This document shows positions 47,649 to 55,772 of a stretch of DNA of 64,000 bases, one piece after another. The translations under genes were made by a program, and so were the position numbers. The notes under the pieces were generated by a model. The model was not told the DNA's origin, did no database searches, and saw only the letters and a program-made list of their open reading frames with translations. The stretch comes from Maribellus comscasis. Lineage in GTDB: Bacteria; Bacteroidota; Bacteroidia; Bacteroidales; Prolixibacteraceae. Numbering within the stretch: position 1 is the stretch's first letter; each line of letters begins with the position of its first letter. The stretch covers positions 62,001 through 126,000 of the forward strand of contig NZ_CP046401.1 of NCBI RefSeq assembly GCF_009762775.1. The letters run 5' to 3'.

Positions 47649-47715
47649 AAATATATGTATTAAAATACAATGAATATGATGGGAATTACATTTAAATACA
47701 TGTATTAAAATACAA
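47649..47715. repeat. Two 22-bp direct repeats beside the right island edge
   Basis: Copies of AAATAYATGTATTAAAATAC followed by AA lie at 47649-47670 and 47694-47715, 45 bp apart, between the recombinase start and the island edge. They differ at one base (Y). The second overlaps the CATGTATTAA arm of the att site, so they may be recombinase-binding or autoregulatory sites. Confidence 0.6.
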
Positions 47716-47737
47716 AGTATATGTTATATCATCCGCT
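47699..47737. other. Right island junction (attR-like)
   Basis: Island sequence ...AAAGTATATGTT-AT (AT at 47726-47727) passes into host yjbQ (ATCATCCGC). CATGTATTAA at 47699-47708 lies 17 nt inside the crossover, mirroring the left edge. Fused to the left edge it forms TGTTATAACA, a perfect palindrome centred on the AT. Confidence 0.75.
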
Positions 47738-47982
47738 CCCTCATAAGTGTGAACATAAGAAGGGTCGTTTTCCGGGATCATTTTATTGATAAACCGCTCA
47801 AAATCGCCCCTGACTGTAGAATCTGCGTTTTCATTTATGGTTATTCCTGCCGATGTATGTTTTACCAGAATATGTAAAAGCCCTTTCTCTGGAAGTTTTG
47901 GTAAGTTATTTTCAATAACAGAAGTTATAAGATGGTACCCCCTTTTGTAACCGGAAAGTATTATTTCATTTTGCTGAATCAT
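47728..47982 (-). pseudogene. yjbQ: 5' part of yjbQ split by the island
   Basis: The first 85 codons of a YjbQ protein (MIQQNEIILSGYKRGYHLIT ... SYVHTYEGADD) run up to the island edge, after which the frame continues 11 codons into island sequence and stops at 47692. The remaining 51 codons lie at 34188-34343. The piece includes HTSAGITINENAD but lacks the second half of the family. Confidence 0.9.
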
Positions 47983-48144
47983 TTTTTCAGAAATTTTAGT
48001 TCAAAACTAAAAGTAGGCTTTCAGGAGCAAAAGAAAAAACGCTTGTAGCAAAGAATAAGTCATCAACACAATTTGTTAATGAAAATTTAGTCAAACATAA
48101 AATTTTGTAATTTTCAGCATTAACTTTTTACTCATTAAATAAAA

Positions 48145-48570
48145 ATGGATCAGTCTTATCTTTTTGTTGGACTTGCAGTAGTTGCCTTTCTCCTGCTTTT
48201 TCTGATAATTATATTGATCAAGCAAAACCGGGCCGATGTATCGGAACCGGTGTTCCAAAACCGAAGAAAAAACCGCGCCGGAAGGAAAAATATGGCTTCA
48301 GGAATTGCAGTCGGACTAGGAATTGGTGTGGCGATTGGTGTGGCGATGGACAACATTGCTATCGGAATTGCCATCGGAGTTGCCGTTGGCTCATCGCTGG
48401 GGTTGTCATTTGAAACGGCTGCCAGAAAAAAGGAAGCCAAAAGCCGGTTTGGCAGAAATCAATCAGTCACCCATTCAGAAAGTTCAGGTAATAAAATCTT
48501 ACTTATTTTAATGGCACTCATCCTGGGAATTCTTTTTCTCGGACTAATGCTTTTTTTCAAATCAAAATAA
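48145..48570 (+). CDS. Small membrane protein with a Gly-rich helix pair
   Basis: The 141-residue protein has an N-terminal helix (FVGLAVVAFLLLFLIIILI), a basic loop (QNRRKNRAGRKN), a Gly/Ala/Ile-rich hydrophobic stretch (GIAVGLGIGVAIGVAMDNIA, continuing to residue about 87) with GxxxG-like spacing, and a C-terminal helix (ILLILMALILGILFLGLMLFF). The glycine-zipper part resembles small bacterial membrane proteins of no known role. The next gene (a broken lipoprotein gene) starts 2 bp after the stop. Confidence 0.7.
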   Translation: MDQSYLFVGLAVVAFLLLFLIIILIKQNRADVSEPVFQNRRKNRAGRKNMASGIAVGLGIGVAIGVAMDNIAIGIAIGVAVGSSLGLSFETAARKKEAKSRFGRNQSVTHSESSGNKILLILMALILGILFLGLMLFFKSK

Positions 48571-48572
48571 AG

Positions 48573-49579
48573 ATGACAAGATTTTTCTTATTCATTTCTG
48601 CCGCTATGCTGTTTGGCTGCACTGAATCTTTTCAAAAACTCTCGGGCCCTTATCTGGGGCAGGAACTTCCGAAAAACAAGCCCGAACTTTTTGCCCCGGG
48701 AATCATCAATACAGGCATTTCAGCACGTGATATTACATTTACTCCCGACGGAAAAGAAATTTATTTTGGACTCAATATCGGAAATTCAGCTTACTCAACC
48801 ATTTTTTTCTGTAAGGAAACAGAGGAGGGGTGGAGCAATCCGGAAGTTGTTCCTTTTGCCAGCGATCCCAGGTTTATTTTTATCGAACCTTTTATTTCTC
48901 CCGACGGGCAAAAACTGTTTTTTGTATCCAATAAAGGAAATGAATTTGACGAAACCAACCGTTTTTTACTGACATATGGGTGGCTGAACGCGCAAATGAT
49001 TTCTGGGCCGAACCATACAAACTTGATTCGACAATAAATACCGGTGAGTCAGAATTCTTCCCCTCTGTTTCTGAAAATGGTAATCTTTATTTCACGCGCG
49101 AAGACCCCAAAACCCAGCGTGGATTTATTTATAAATCAGAATTCAAAAACGGGAAATACCAAAACCCTGAAAAACTACCTGAACATATCAATGAAGGAGT
49201 AGCCCGTTTCAACGCTACCATCGCAAAAGACGAAAGTTTTATTATTATCCCCGTTTTTGGAATGGCTGATTCTTATGGTTCAACCGATTATTACATTAGC
49301 TTTTACGAAGCAGAAAAAGGCTGGAGTGAGCCGTTAAATATGGGTGAAAAAGCAAACACTTCAAGCAGGCTCGAATACTCCGCAAGTTTTTCGCCCGATG
49401 GCAACTATTTCTTTTTTATGTCAGCCCGTGTGGATTCTTCAATAAAAGAAAAACTTACATAGAATATATTTCAAAAGTTCCATAATTCACCAGAGAATGG
49501 AAATTCAAATATTTACTGGATGAAAGCAGACTTTATCCATGATTTAAAAGAAAAAGCTACATTTACAAAAAACGAATAA
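48573..49579 (+). pseudogene. Broken TolB/PD40-type beta-propeller lipoprotein
   Basis: Frame 1 (48573-49037) begins with a lipoprotein signal (FLFISAAMLFGC) and PD40-like motifs ITFTPDGKEIYFG and PFISPDGQKLFFVSNKG. Near 48962 the homology passes to another frame (DIWVAERANDFWAEPYKLDS ... FSPDGNYFFFMSARVD), which ends at a TAG (49460-49462); the same frame then continues NGNSNIYWMKADFIHDLK to a TAA at 49577-49579, which looks like the natural end. So the gene has a frameshift at a T6 run and a premature stop. Intact relatives are periplasmic propellers of unknown binding role. Confidence 0.75.
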
Positions 49580-49580
49580 A

Positions 49581-49949
49581 ATGAAAATTCTTGGAAACCT
49601 TATCTGGCTGATTTTTGGCGGTTTCGCCATTTTTATTGAATACATTATTGCCGGTCTTTTGCTGTGTATAACGATTATTGGTATTCCTTTTGGTTTACAA
49701 TCGTTTAAACTTGGAATTCTGGCCTTATGGCCTTTCGGACAAAAGATTGAGTACATGGATTACGCCCCCGGTTGCCTTTCAACCATTATGAATGTTCTTT
49801 GGCTTTTTATTGGTGGAATCTGGATTACACTCACCCACTTCTTTTTTGGCATATTGCTCGGAATAACAATTATCGGAATTCCATGGGCCAAACAACATTT
49901 TAAAATGGCATCACTCGCATTAACACCATTTGGAAGAAAAGTCATTTGA
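49581..49949 (+). CDS. YccF-domain inner-membrane protein
   Basis: The 122-residue protein contains two copies of the YccF domain: IWLIFGGFAIFIEYIIAGLL with ITIIGIPFGLQSFKLGILALWPFG, and VLWLFIGGIWITLTHFFFGILL with ITIIGIPWAKQHFKMASLALTPFG. It has about four membrane helices. Function is not established. It begins 1 bp after the TAA of the broken lipoprotein gene. Confidence 0.9.
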   Translation: MKILGNLIWLIFGGFAIFIEYIIAGLLLCITIIGIPFGLQSFKLGILALWPFGQKIEYMDYAPGCLSTIMNVLWLFIGGIWITLTHFFFGILLGITIIGIPWAKQHFKMASLALTPFGRKVI

Positions 49950-50045
49950 AAGATTCTTTCCATAAATTTAATTATTGAGCTAATTTGAGCAATTTAACAT
50001 GTTGTGTGTTATATTGTAAATTTAATAACTGCAACAATATTCCTT

Positions 50046-52094
50046 ATGAAAAAAATTGCGCTTCCTCTCTTTGTTATTTTTACCCTTGTCTCATCCAGTG
50101 CGTTTTCCCAATCAGAGTCTCCGTTAAGCAGTAACCTTAAAATTACGGATGTTTTTGATATGGAATTTATCAGCGATCCACAAATATCGCCTGACGGTAA
50201 CAAAATTGTCTATGTCCGTAATTTTATGGATATCATGACGGATCAATACCACTCAAACCTCTGGATTATCAATAGCGACGGAAGCAATAACAGACCGCTG
50301 ACACAGGGGAACCAATCGGATTACGCTCCCAAATGGTCGCACGACGGAAGTAAAATCGCTTTTCTTTCCAACCAACAGGACAAAAAAGTAAAGCTTTATG
50401 TGATGTATTTGGATACCAGGGAAACTGTTGCATTAACGAATACAAAATACACACCCGGAGAAATTAACTGGTCGCCCGACGACTGGCAACTGGCTTTTAC
50501 AAAATTTGTACCTGCAAAAAAAGATAACTTATTAAATATTCCGTCTAAGCCAGAGGGAGCAAAATGGAACGAACCGCCGGTTTATATCGATGATATAAAT
50601 TACAGAGCCGATGGAAGAGGTTATTTAAAAAGCGGGAAAAAACAAATTTTCACCATTACCATGGATGGGGGAACTGCACGTCAGTGGACTTTTTCAGAAC
50701 ACAACCATTCGAGTCCGGTTTGGTCGGCAGATTCGAAACAAATTTATTTCTCGGCCAATCTGCATAAAAACCATGAGCTGGAACCTTTGAATACAGAAAT
50801 ATATCAGCTTCATCTCGAAACCGGAGAAATAGTTGCACTGACCAGTCGATTTGGGCCGGATGATGCGCCTTCAGTTTCACCGGATGGCAAACAGATTGCT
50901 TATCTTGGTTTTGATGATTCATTTCAGGGTTACCAGGTAACCAATCTCTATGTAATGAAAGCTGACGGTTCCGGTTCGAAATTGTTGGTTCCCAAGCTGG
51001 ATCGCGACATCAACAATATCCACTGGAAAAATGATGGCAAAGGAATTTATTTTCAATATGCCGACAAAGGAGACGACAAAATTGGTTTTGTTGATTTGGC
51101 AAATAGTAAAACAGAAACACTTGTGAACGGAATGGGAGGGCTTTCTCTTGGTCGTCCGTACAACGCAGGTTCATACAGTGTATCGAAAAATAACAGCTTT
51201 GCATTTACCATTGGCTCAACAGAACATCCGGCTGATTTGGGAATGTGGAAAGATGGAAAGAAAAGTCGTCTTACAAAATTAAATGACGATCTTTTCTCGT
51301 TTCGCAAAGTTGGAAACGTAGAAGAAATATGGTGGAATTCTTCTTTCGACAACAAAAAAATACAGGGATGGATTGTAACACCCCCCGATTTTGACCCCTC
51401 AAAAAAGTATCCGTTGATTCTGGAAATACACGGTGGTCCCTTTGCAATGTATGGAACATCATTCGCTGCTGAAATACAGTTATTTGCTGCTGCCGGTTAT
51501 GTGGTACTTTATTCCAATCCGAGGGGAAGCACCGGCTACGGACAAGAATTTGGAAATGCCATTCACCATGATTACCCCAATCACGATTATGATGATTTAA
51601 TGTCGGGAGTGGATGCTGTTATCGAAAAAGGGTTTGTTGATAAAAACAATCTTTTTGTTACCGGCGGAAGTGGTGGTGGAATCTTAACTGCCTGGATTGT
51701 TGGAAAAACGGATCGGTTTAAAGCTGCCGTTTCAGCAAAACCAGTAATCAATTGGGTTAGTGAATCGCTGTATTCCGATATTCCTATTTGGGCAACCGAC
51801 TACATGTTTGGAGGAAAACCATGGGATGTCCCGGACGAATATTTCAGAAGGTCTCCGCTTTCGCTTGTGCCAAATGTAAAAACTCCCACCATGTTATTAA
51901 CCGGTGAAAACGACCTCCGAACGCCAATCGGGGAAGCTGAACAATTTTATACTGCCCTTAAACTGGAAGAAGTTGAAACAGCTTTGGTGCGTATTCCGGG
52001 AGCTTATCACGGAATAACAAGTAAACCGAGTGGTTTGGTTTATAAAGTTGCCTCTATTCTCAGCTGGTTTGATCATTATAAAAACAAAAAGTAA
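50046..52094 (+). CDS. S9-family serine peptidase (prolyl oligopeptidase-like)
   Basis: I start at the ATG at 50046 (682 residues, signal MKKIALPLFVIFTLVSSSAFSQ); a frame from 50004 adds 14 residues before the signal. The N-terminal half is a PD40 beta-propeller (DPQISPDGNKIVYVRNF, PKWSHDGSKIAFLSN, PSVSPDGKQIAYLGF). The C-terminal alpha/beta-hydrolase has the nucleophile Ser542 in VTGGSGGGILTAW, the Asp in LTGENDLRTPIGEA and the His in IPGAYHGI. It trims peptides in the periplasm. Length is normal. Confidence 0.93.
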   Translation: MKKIALPLFVIFTLVSSSAFSQSESPLSSNLKITDVFDMEFISDPQISPDGNKIVYVRNFMDIMTDQYHSNLWIINSDGSNNRPLTQGNQSDYAPKWSHDGSKIAFLSNQQDKKVKLYVMYLDTRETVALTNTKYTPGEINWSPDDWQLAFTKFVPAKKDNLLNIPSKPEGAKWNEPPVYIDDINYRADGRGYLKSGKKQIFTITMDGGTARQWTFSEHNHSSPVWSADSKQIYFSANLHKNHELEPLNTEIYQLHLETGEIVALTSRFGPDDAPSVSPDGKQIAYLGFDDSFQGYQVTNLYVMKADGSGSKLLVPKLDRDINNIHWKNDGKGIYFQYADKGDDKIGFVDLANSKTETLVNGMGGLSLGRPYNAGSYSVSKNNSFAFTIGSTEHPADLGMWKDGKKSRLTKLNDDLFSFRKVGNVEEIWWNSSFDNKKIQGWIVTPPDFDPSKKYPLILEIHGGPFAMYGTSFAAEIQLFAAAGYVVLYSNPRGSTGYGQEFGNAIHHDYPNHDYDDLMSGVDAVIEKGFVDKNNLFVTGGSGGGILTAWIVGKTDRFKAAVSAKPVINWVSESLYSDIPIWATDYMFGGKPWDVPDEYFRRSPLSLVPNVKTPTMLLTGENDLRTPIGEAEQFYTALKLEEVETALVRIPGAYHGITSKPSGLVYKVASILSWFDHYKNKK

Positions 52095-52212
52095 AAACAT
52101 TACGGAAGTAGTATTATCTGCTTCTTCTCAAAAAAATTGCTTCAAATCCACTGCCGGAAACCGGGCTGCCCAGGATATGCGCAAGTCTTTAGAAAAATAT
52201 AAGACTATCCTA

Positions 52213-53574
52213 TTATTCTCTAGCTTTAGTTGCAAATTTCAATTTATGAACAGTTTTGTGCAAATACCTAAATGACAGAACTCCTACAACGATATTAGCA
52301 ATAAAACCGGCCCAGAAAACACCCGATATTCCTATAATTTTCGCGCCTACCCAAGCAAAAGGAGCATACAACCCAACCATTCTTACTACAGAAAAAATGG
52401 CCGACGGATAGGGTTTATTTATCCCGTTAAAACTACTCGCACTCAACATAAGTAAACCCTGAAATCCGTAACTGGAACCAACGATGTAGAAGTATTTTCT
52501 CGCAATATCAATCACCATCGGGTCATCAGTAAATACTGACGCAATTGGTTTTCCTAAAACAATAAACAATACGAATACCAACATTCCCCAAAGCATTGAA
52601 AACTTCATAGAATAATTAAGAGAATGAAAAATTCGTGCAAATTGATTTTTACTGATATTTTGCCCGATAAAAATAATAAGAACTGAGCCCAACGAAACAA
52701 TTACCATCAAAGCAAACATTTCAACACGTGATGCTACACCAAATGCAGCCACTGCTTCTTTCCCAAATCCGGCAATTATTTTGGTAATAAAACCAATTGA
52801 AACAGGCGTAATCAGCATTCCGATAGCAGCCGGCCCTGCGATATACAAAACATTTTTCCAGGTCTCCAATATCTCTTTTACTCTTCCAAACCTGACGGTA
52901 AGGAGGTTTTCTCTGCGAATAAGAACAAACAAAATAAAAACCAACCCAACGCTTCTTCCAATAACAGTTGCCAGCGCCGCCCCTTTTATTCCCATAGCCG
53001 GAATGGGACCAAATCCAAAAATAAGCATTGGATCAAGAATAATATTTACAACAGCCGACGAAACCATTAACATTCCCGGCAGAAAAGTATCTCCGGTTGC
53101 CCTTACAATGTTATTTCCGATCATCGGAATAACAACAAAAGGAACACCAAAATACCACACGCCCATATAGTCTATTACATAATCGAGAATGGCATCACCT
53201 GCTCCTAGCGAACTAAAAACCGGCCGCATGGTATTTAACCCGATAGTAACAAAAACAGCCACAACAATTACCCCCAGCAAAACAGCCCGGCTTGCCATCT
53301 TTCTCACATTTTCACGGCTTTCGCTAATAATATTGCGGGAGACCAAAGAACTTGTACCAATTCCAATTCCTTGTGATAAACTGTTTACAAACATCACGAT
53401 AGGGAAACTAAAACTCATCGCAGCCAGCTGATTCACGCCGAGTCTCCCTACAAAATAAGTATCAACCAAATTAAATATCACCATCCCCATCATCCCAAAT
53501 AACATGGGCCAGGTAAGTGTGTAAAGTTGCTTTTTTATATTGCCTTCAGTAAGATTTTTACTTCTTCTTCTCAT
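52213..53574 (-). CDS. MATE-family efflux transporter
   Basis: I start at the ATG at 53572-53574 (453 residues); a TTG upstream adds six. Twelve membrane helices in two similar halves can be traced, with LYTLTWPMLFGMMGMVIFNLVDTYFVGRLG near the start and the matching LYIAGPAAIGMLITPVSIGFI in the second half, both standard for MatE domains. It exports cationic drugs or metabolites using Na+ or H+. The start overlaps the MarR gene stop by 17 bp, so the two are in one operon under MarR control. Confidence 0.92.
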   Translation of the reverse strand: MRRRSKNLTEGNIKKQLYTLTWPMLFGMMGMVIFNLVDTYFVGRLGVNQLAAMSFSFPIVMFVNSLSQGIGIGTSSLVSRNIISESRENVRKMASRAVLLGVIVVAVFVTIGLNTMRPVFSSLGAGDAILDYVIDYMGVWYFGVPFVVIPMIGNNIVRATGDTFLPGMLMVSSAVVNIILDPMLIFGFGPIPAMGIKGAALATVIGRSVGLVFILFVLIRRENLLTVRFGRVKEILETWKNVLYIAGPAAIGMLITPVSIGFITKIIAGFGKEAVAAFGVASRVEMFALMVIVSLGSVLIIFIGQNISKNQFARIFHSLNYSMKFSMLWGMLVFVLFIVLGKPIASVFTDDPMVIDIARKYFYIVGSSYGFQGLLMLSASSFNGINKPYPSAIFSVVRMVGLYAPFAWVGAKIIGISGVFWAGFIANIVVGVLSFRYLHKTVHKLKFATKARE

Positions 53575-54034
53575 TGTTATTAAACTCCCCAAATGCTTTA
53601 TTTGCGTTAGTAATCATTTTTCCTAAAAAGGAATAGATGAATTCAATCTCCTCTTTTGTAAATCCATCAAGCAAAATTTTGCTCCATTCAGAAAAACGTT
53701 CATAAAGTTTAGGTTGCAGCGCTTTGGTCTTTTCGGTAATAAATATTCTTCGTCCTCTGAAATCATTCTTATCAGGCTTTCGGATAACATAACCATTCTT
53801 CTCAAGAATATTTAATTGTGAGGTTACTGAAGATTTGTCAAGATTTAAATAATGCCCCAATTCATTCTGGTTTAGCCCGTTATTTCTGCTAATAAAATGC
53901 AGGGTCAGTACCTGCGCATGCCCGATAGAATAATCTTTAAAACTATGTTTCAGGTATCTGTGCGCGGCCCTTGACAAAAATCCGATATGCTTGCCGACCG
54001 ACCTCCTGTTATTTTCTTCTTCAGAACCAAACAT
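53558..54034 (-). CDS. MarR-family transcriptional regulator
   Basis: The 158-residue protein has the MarR winged helix: LTLHFISRNNGLNQNELGHYLNLDKSSVTSQLNILEKNGYVIRKPDKNDFRGRRIFITEKTKAL, with the DxR wing as NDFRGRR. It should repress its own promoter and the downstream MATE exporter until a ligand binds. A perfect 24-bp palindrome lies 15 bp upstream of its start codon and is the likely operator. Confidence 0.93.
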   Translation of the reverse strand: MFGSEEENNRRSVGKHIGFLSRAAHRYLKHSFKDYSIGHAQVLTLHFISRNNGLNQNELGHYLNLDKSSVTSQLNILEKNGYVIRKPDKNDFRGRRIFITEKTKALQPKLYERFSEWSKILLDGFTKEEIEFIYSFLGKMITNANKAFGEFNNNEKKK

Positions 54035-54049
54035 GTGACAAAATTACCA

Positions 54050-54073
54050 AATTAGTTTGAATTCAAACTAATT
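54050..54073 (-). promoter_or_regulatory. 24-bp perfect palindrome, probable MarR operator
   Basis: AATTAGTTTGAA and its exact reverse complement TTCAAACTAATT abut with no spacer, just upstream of the marR-MATE operon. Size and position are as expected for a MarR dimer site. Confidence 0.75.
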
Positions 54074-54215
54074 TCATTTTATCCAAACATAAGTTTTAAC
54101 AAAATGTTTATCCGCATAGTAAAGTTTCGAAACAAAACGCCATTCTAAACATAAGGGCAACTGCTTTGTTTTAAAACTATTGCACCGTCTGACAAAGAAG
54201 TAAAACACATAAGAA

Positions 54216-55214
54216 GTGAAAACAAAATTTATATTATTTATCATTTTATTCATTCTCATGTCTGCTTTCGAAACGAATTGTTCAGAACCGGCTTTATCCT
54301 TTCTGAATTCTTTAACCGGTGAACAGAAAGATAAACTGCTGCACGCTTTCAATGATGATTCAAAAAGTGAATGGCACTATTTTCCCGCGACGATGTTTCC
54401 GCGGGCTGGAATTTCACTTGGAGAATTAAATCGGGACCAGAAACAATTATTTTTTGAATTCCTTCACTCTTCTCTCAGCGAAACCGGTTATTCCAAAACA
54501 AAACAAATCATTAGCCTTGAGGATGTGCTTGCTGAAATTTCAGGGAACTCGCATACCCGCGATCCGGAAAAATATTATATCGCATTTTACGGAAATCCGG
54601 AAAAGGACAGTTTGTGGTCCTGGTGTATTCAGGGACATCATCTTTCGTTAAATTTTGCGGTTATAAACGGAAAAACAGAAATTGCACCTCGGTTTATGGG
54701 GGCTAACCCTGCTACTGTAAAAAGTGGAAAACGAAAAGGAACACGGACACTTTTTTTGGAAGAAGATTTGGGATTACAATTAATAAACTCCATTCAGGAA
54801 AAACAAAAAGCAATATTTAGTGAGCATCCTCCTTATGACATTGTTACTCGTAATGACGCAGAAGTGGATCCTCTAAACCCGGTTGGAATAAAACTAAAAG
54901 AACTAAAAAGAACCAACCAGGAATTGCTTTTGAATTTAATAAACGAATACCTGGCAATCCTTCCGGAAGAACTGGCAGAGAAACGAATGCAAAAGATACA
55001 AAGTGAAGAGCTGGGGGAAATCAGGTTTGGCTGGGCCGGAGGCACACAAGCCGGTAAACCTCATTATTACCGCGTTCAAGGAAAAACATTTTTAATTGAG
55101 TTTGACAATACACAAAATAACGCCAACCATATTCATTCGGTGTGGCGGGATTTTGACGGAGATTTTGGCCGTAATCTAATCAGGGAACATTACCAGCATT
55201 CTCATCATCATTAA
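54216..55214 (+). CDS. DUF3500-family exported protein
   Basis: A GTG start at 54216 gives a signal peptide (FILFIILFILMSAFETNC) and a 332-residue product with the family signature: LTGEQKDKLLHAF, SEWHYFPATMFPRAGISLGELNRDQKQL, FYGNPEKDSLWSWCIQGHHLSLNF, EIAPRFMGANPA and the C-terminal TFLIEFDNTQNNANHIHSVWRDFDGDFG. The conserved His/Asp residues near the end suggest metal binding, but no activity is established. The Cys after the signal may be a lipobox, though weak. Followed after 16 bp by a SnoaL-like gene. Confidence 0.9.
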   Translation: MKTKFILFIILFILMSAFETNCSEPALSFLNSLTGEQKDKLLHAFNDDSKSEWHYFPATMFPRAGISLGELNRDQKQLFFEFLHSSLSETGYSKTKQIISLEDVLAEISGNSHTRDPEKYYIAFYGNPEKDSLWSWCIQGHHLSLNFAVINGKTEIAPRFMGANPATVKSGKRKGTRTLFLEEDLGLQLINSIQEKQKAIFSEHPPYDIVTRNDAEVDPLNPVGIKLKELKRTNQELLLNLINEYLAILPEELAEKRMQKIQSEELGEIRFGWAGGTQAGKPHYYRVQGKTFLIEFDNTQNNANHIHSVWRDFDGDFGRNLIREHYQHSHHH

Positions 55215-55230
55215 AACAAAACTGACAGCA

Positions 55231-55683
55231 ATGAAAAAATCTACGCTTTTTAGTCTTTTCACCCTTACATGTGTAGTTTTAGGTACCGCTCAAAATGCCC
55301 CAAAAACCGATAACGAACATGTGACCACAATTAACGCCTTAATTGAAAAATACACCTATTCAAGAGAAACCAAAGATACAAGTTTATTACAAAGTATTCT
55401 GACCACAGACGTAGATCAGCTGGTTTCATCGGGTGAATGGAGAATTGGCGTTGACATGGCAACAAAAGGGATGATGCAAAGTTCGGGCAGCAATCCCAGA
55501 GAAAGAACGATTACAATTGACAAAATACGATTTTTAAACTCAGAGAGCGCCATCGTTGATACCCGTTATGAAATCAGGAATACTGACGGCACAAAACGAA
55601 AAATGTGGAGTACGTTTATTGTTGTTTTTGAGAATAACACCTGGAAAATTTCTGCGATAAGAAATATGCTTCCGGCAAAATGA
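55231..55683 (+). CDS. SnoaL/DUF4440-like exported protein
   Basis: The 150-residue protein has a signal peptide (LFSLFTLTCVVLGTAQ) and a NTF2-like fold pattern: INALIEKYTYSRETKDTSLLQSILTTDVDQLVSSGEW, then FLNSESAIVDTRYEI and a closing TFIVVFENNTWKISAIRNML. NTF2-like domains bind small ligands; no catalytic residues can be assigned. It is 16 bp after the DUF3500 gene and probably co-transcribed. Confidence 0.8.
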   Translation: MKKSTLFSLFTLTCVVLGTAQNAPKTDNEHVTTINALIEKYTYSRETKDTSLLQSILTTDVDQLVSSGEWRIGVDMATKGMMQSSGSNPRERTITIDKIRFLNSESAIVDTRYEIRNTDGTKRKMWSTFIVVFENNTWKISAIRNMLPAK

Positions 55684-55772
55684 GCAACAACTTCATTTTT
55701 ATTATGATAATTTCAATTGATAAGTAAACATCTTTTTATATTTAAAGTTTATATCGGTATAAAATTCAACTT

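Larger units (their letters stand above)
34344..47727. mobile_element. 13.4-kb genomic island inserted in yjbQ
   Basis: Edges are fixed by the split host yjbQ. Contents, from right to left: truncated serine recombinase, IS21-family element, membrane protein, PLD-helicase, DNA methyltransferase, phosphoesterase remnant, GC-richer structured patch, RusA-like protein and a complete second yjbQ. The cargo is visibly richer in A/T than the flanks, with different codon use. The recombinase fragment and symmetric ends suggest integration by a serine recombinase using a 2-bp AT crossover. Truncation of that gene suggests the island is now fixed. Confidence 0.82.

Noticed and set aside
54074..54352. 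Minus-strand ORF overlapping the DUF3500 start
   Set aside because: It overlaps a convincing signal peptide on the plus strand and has no recognisable features.
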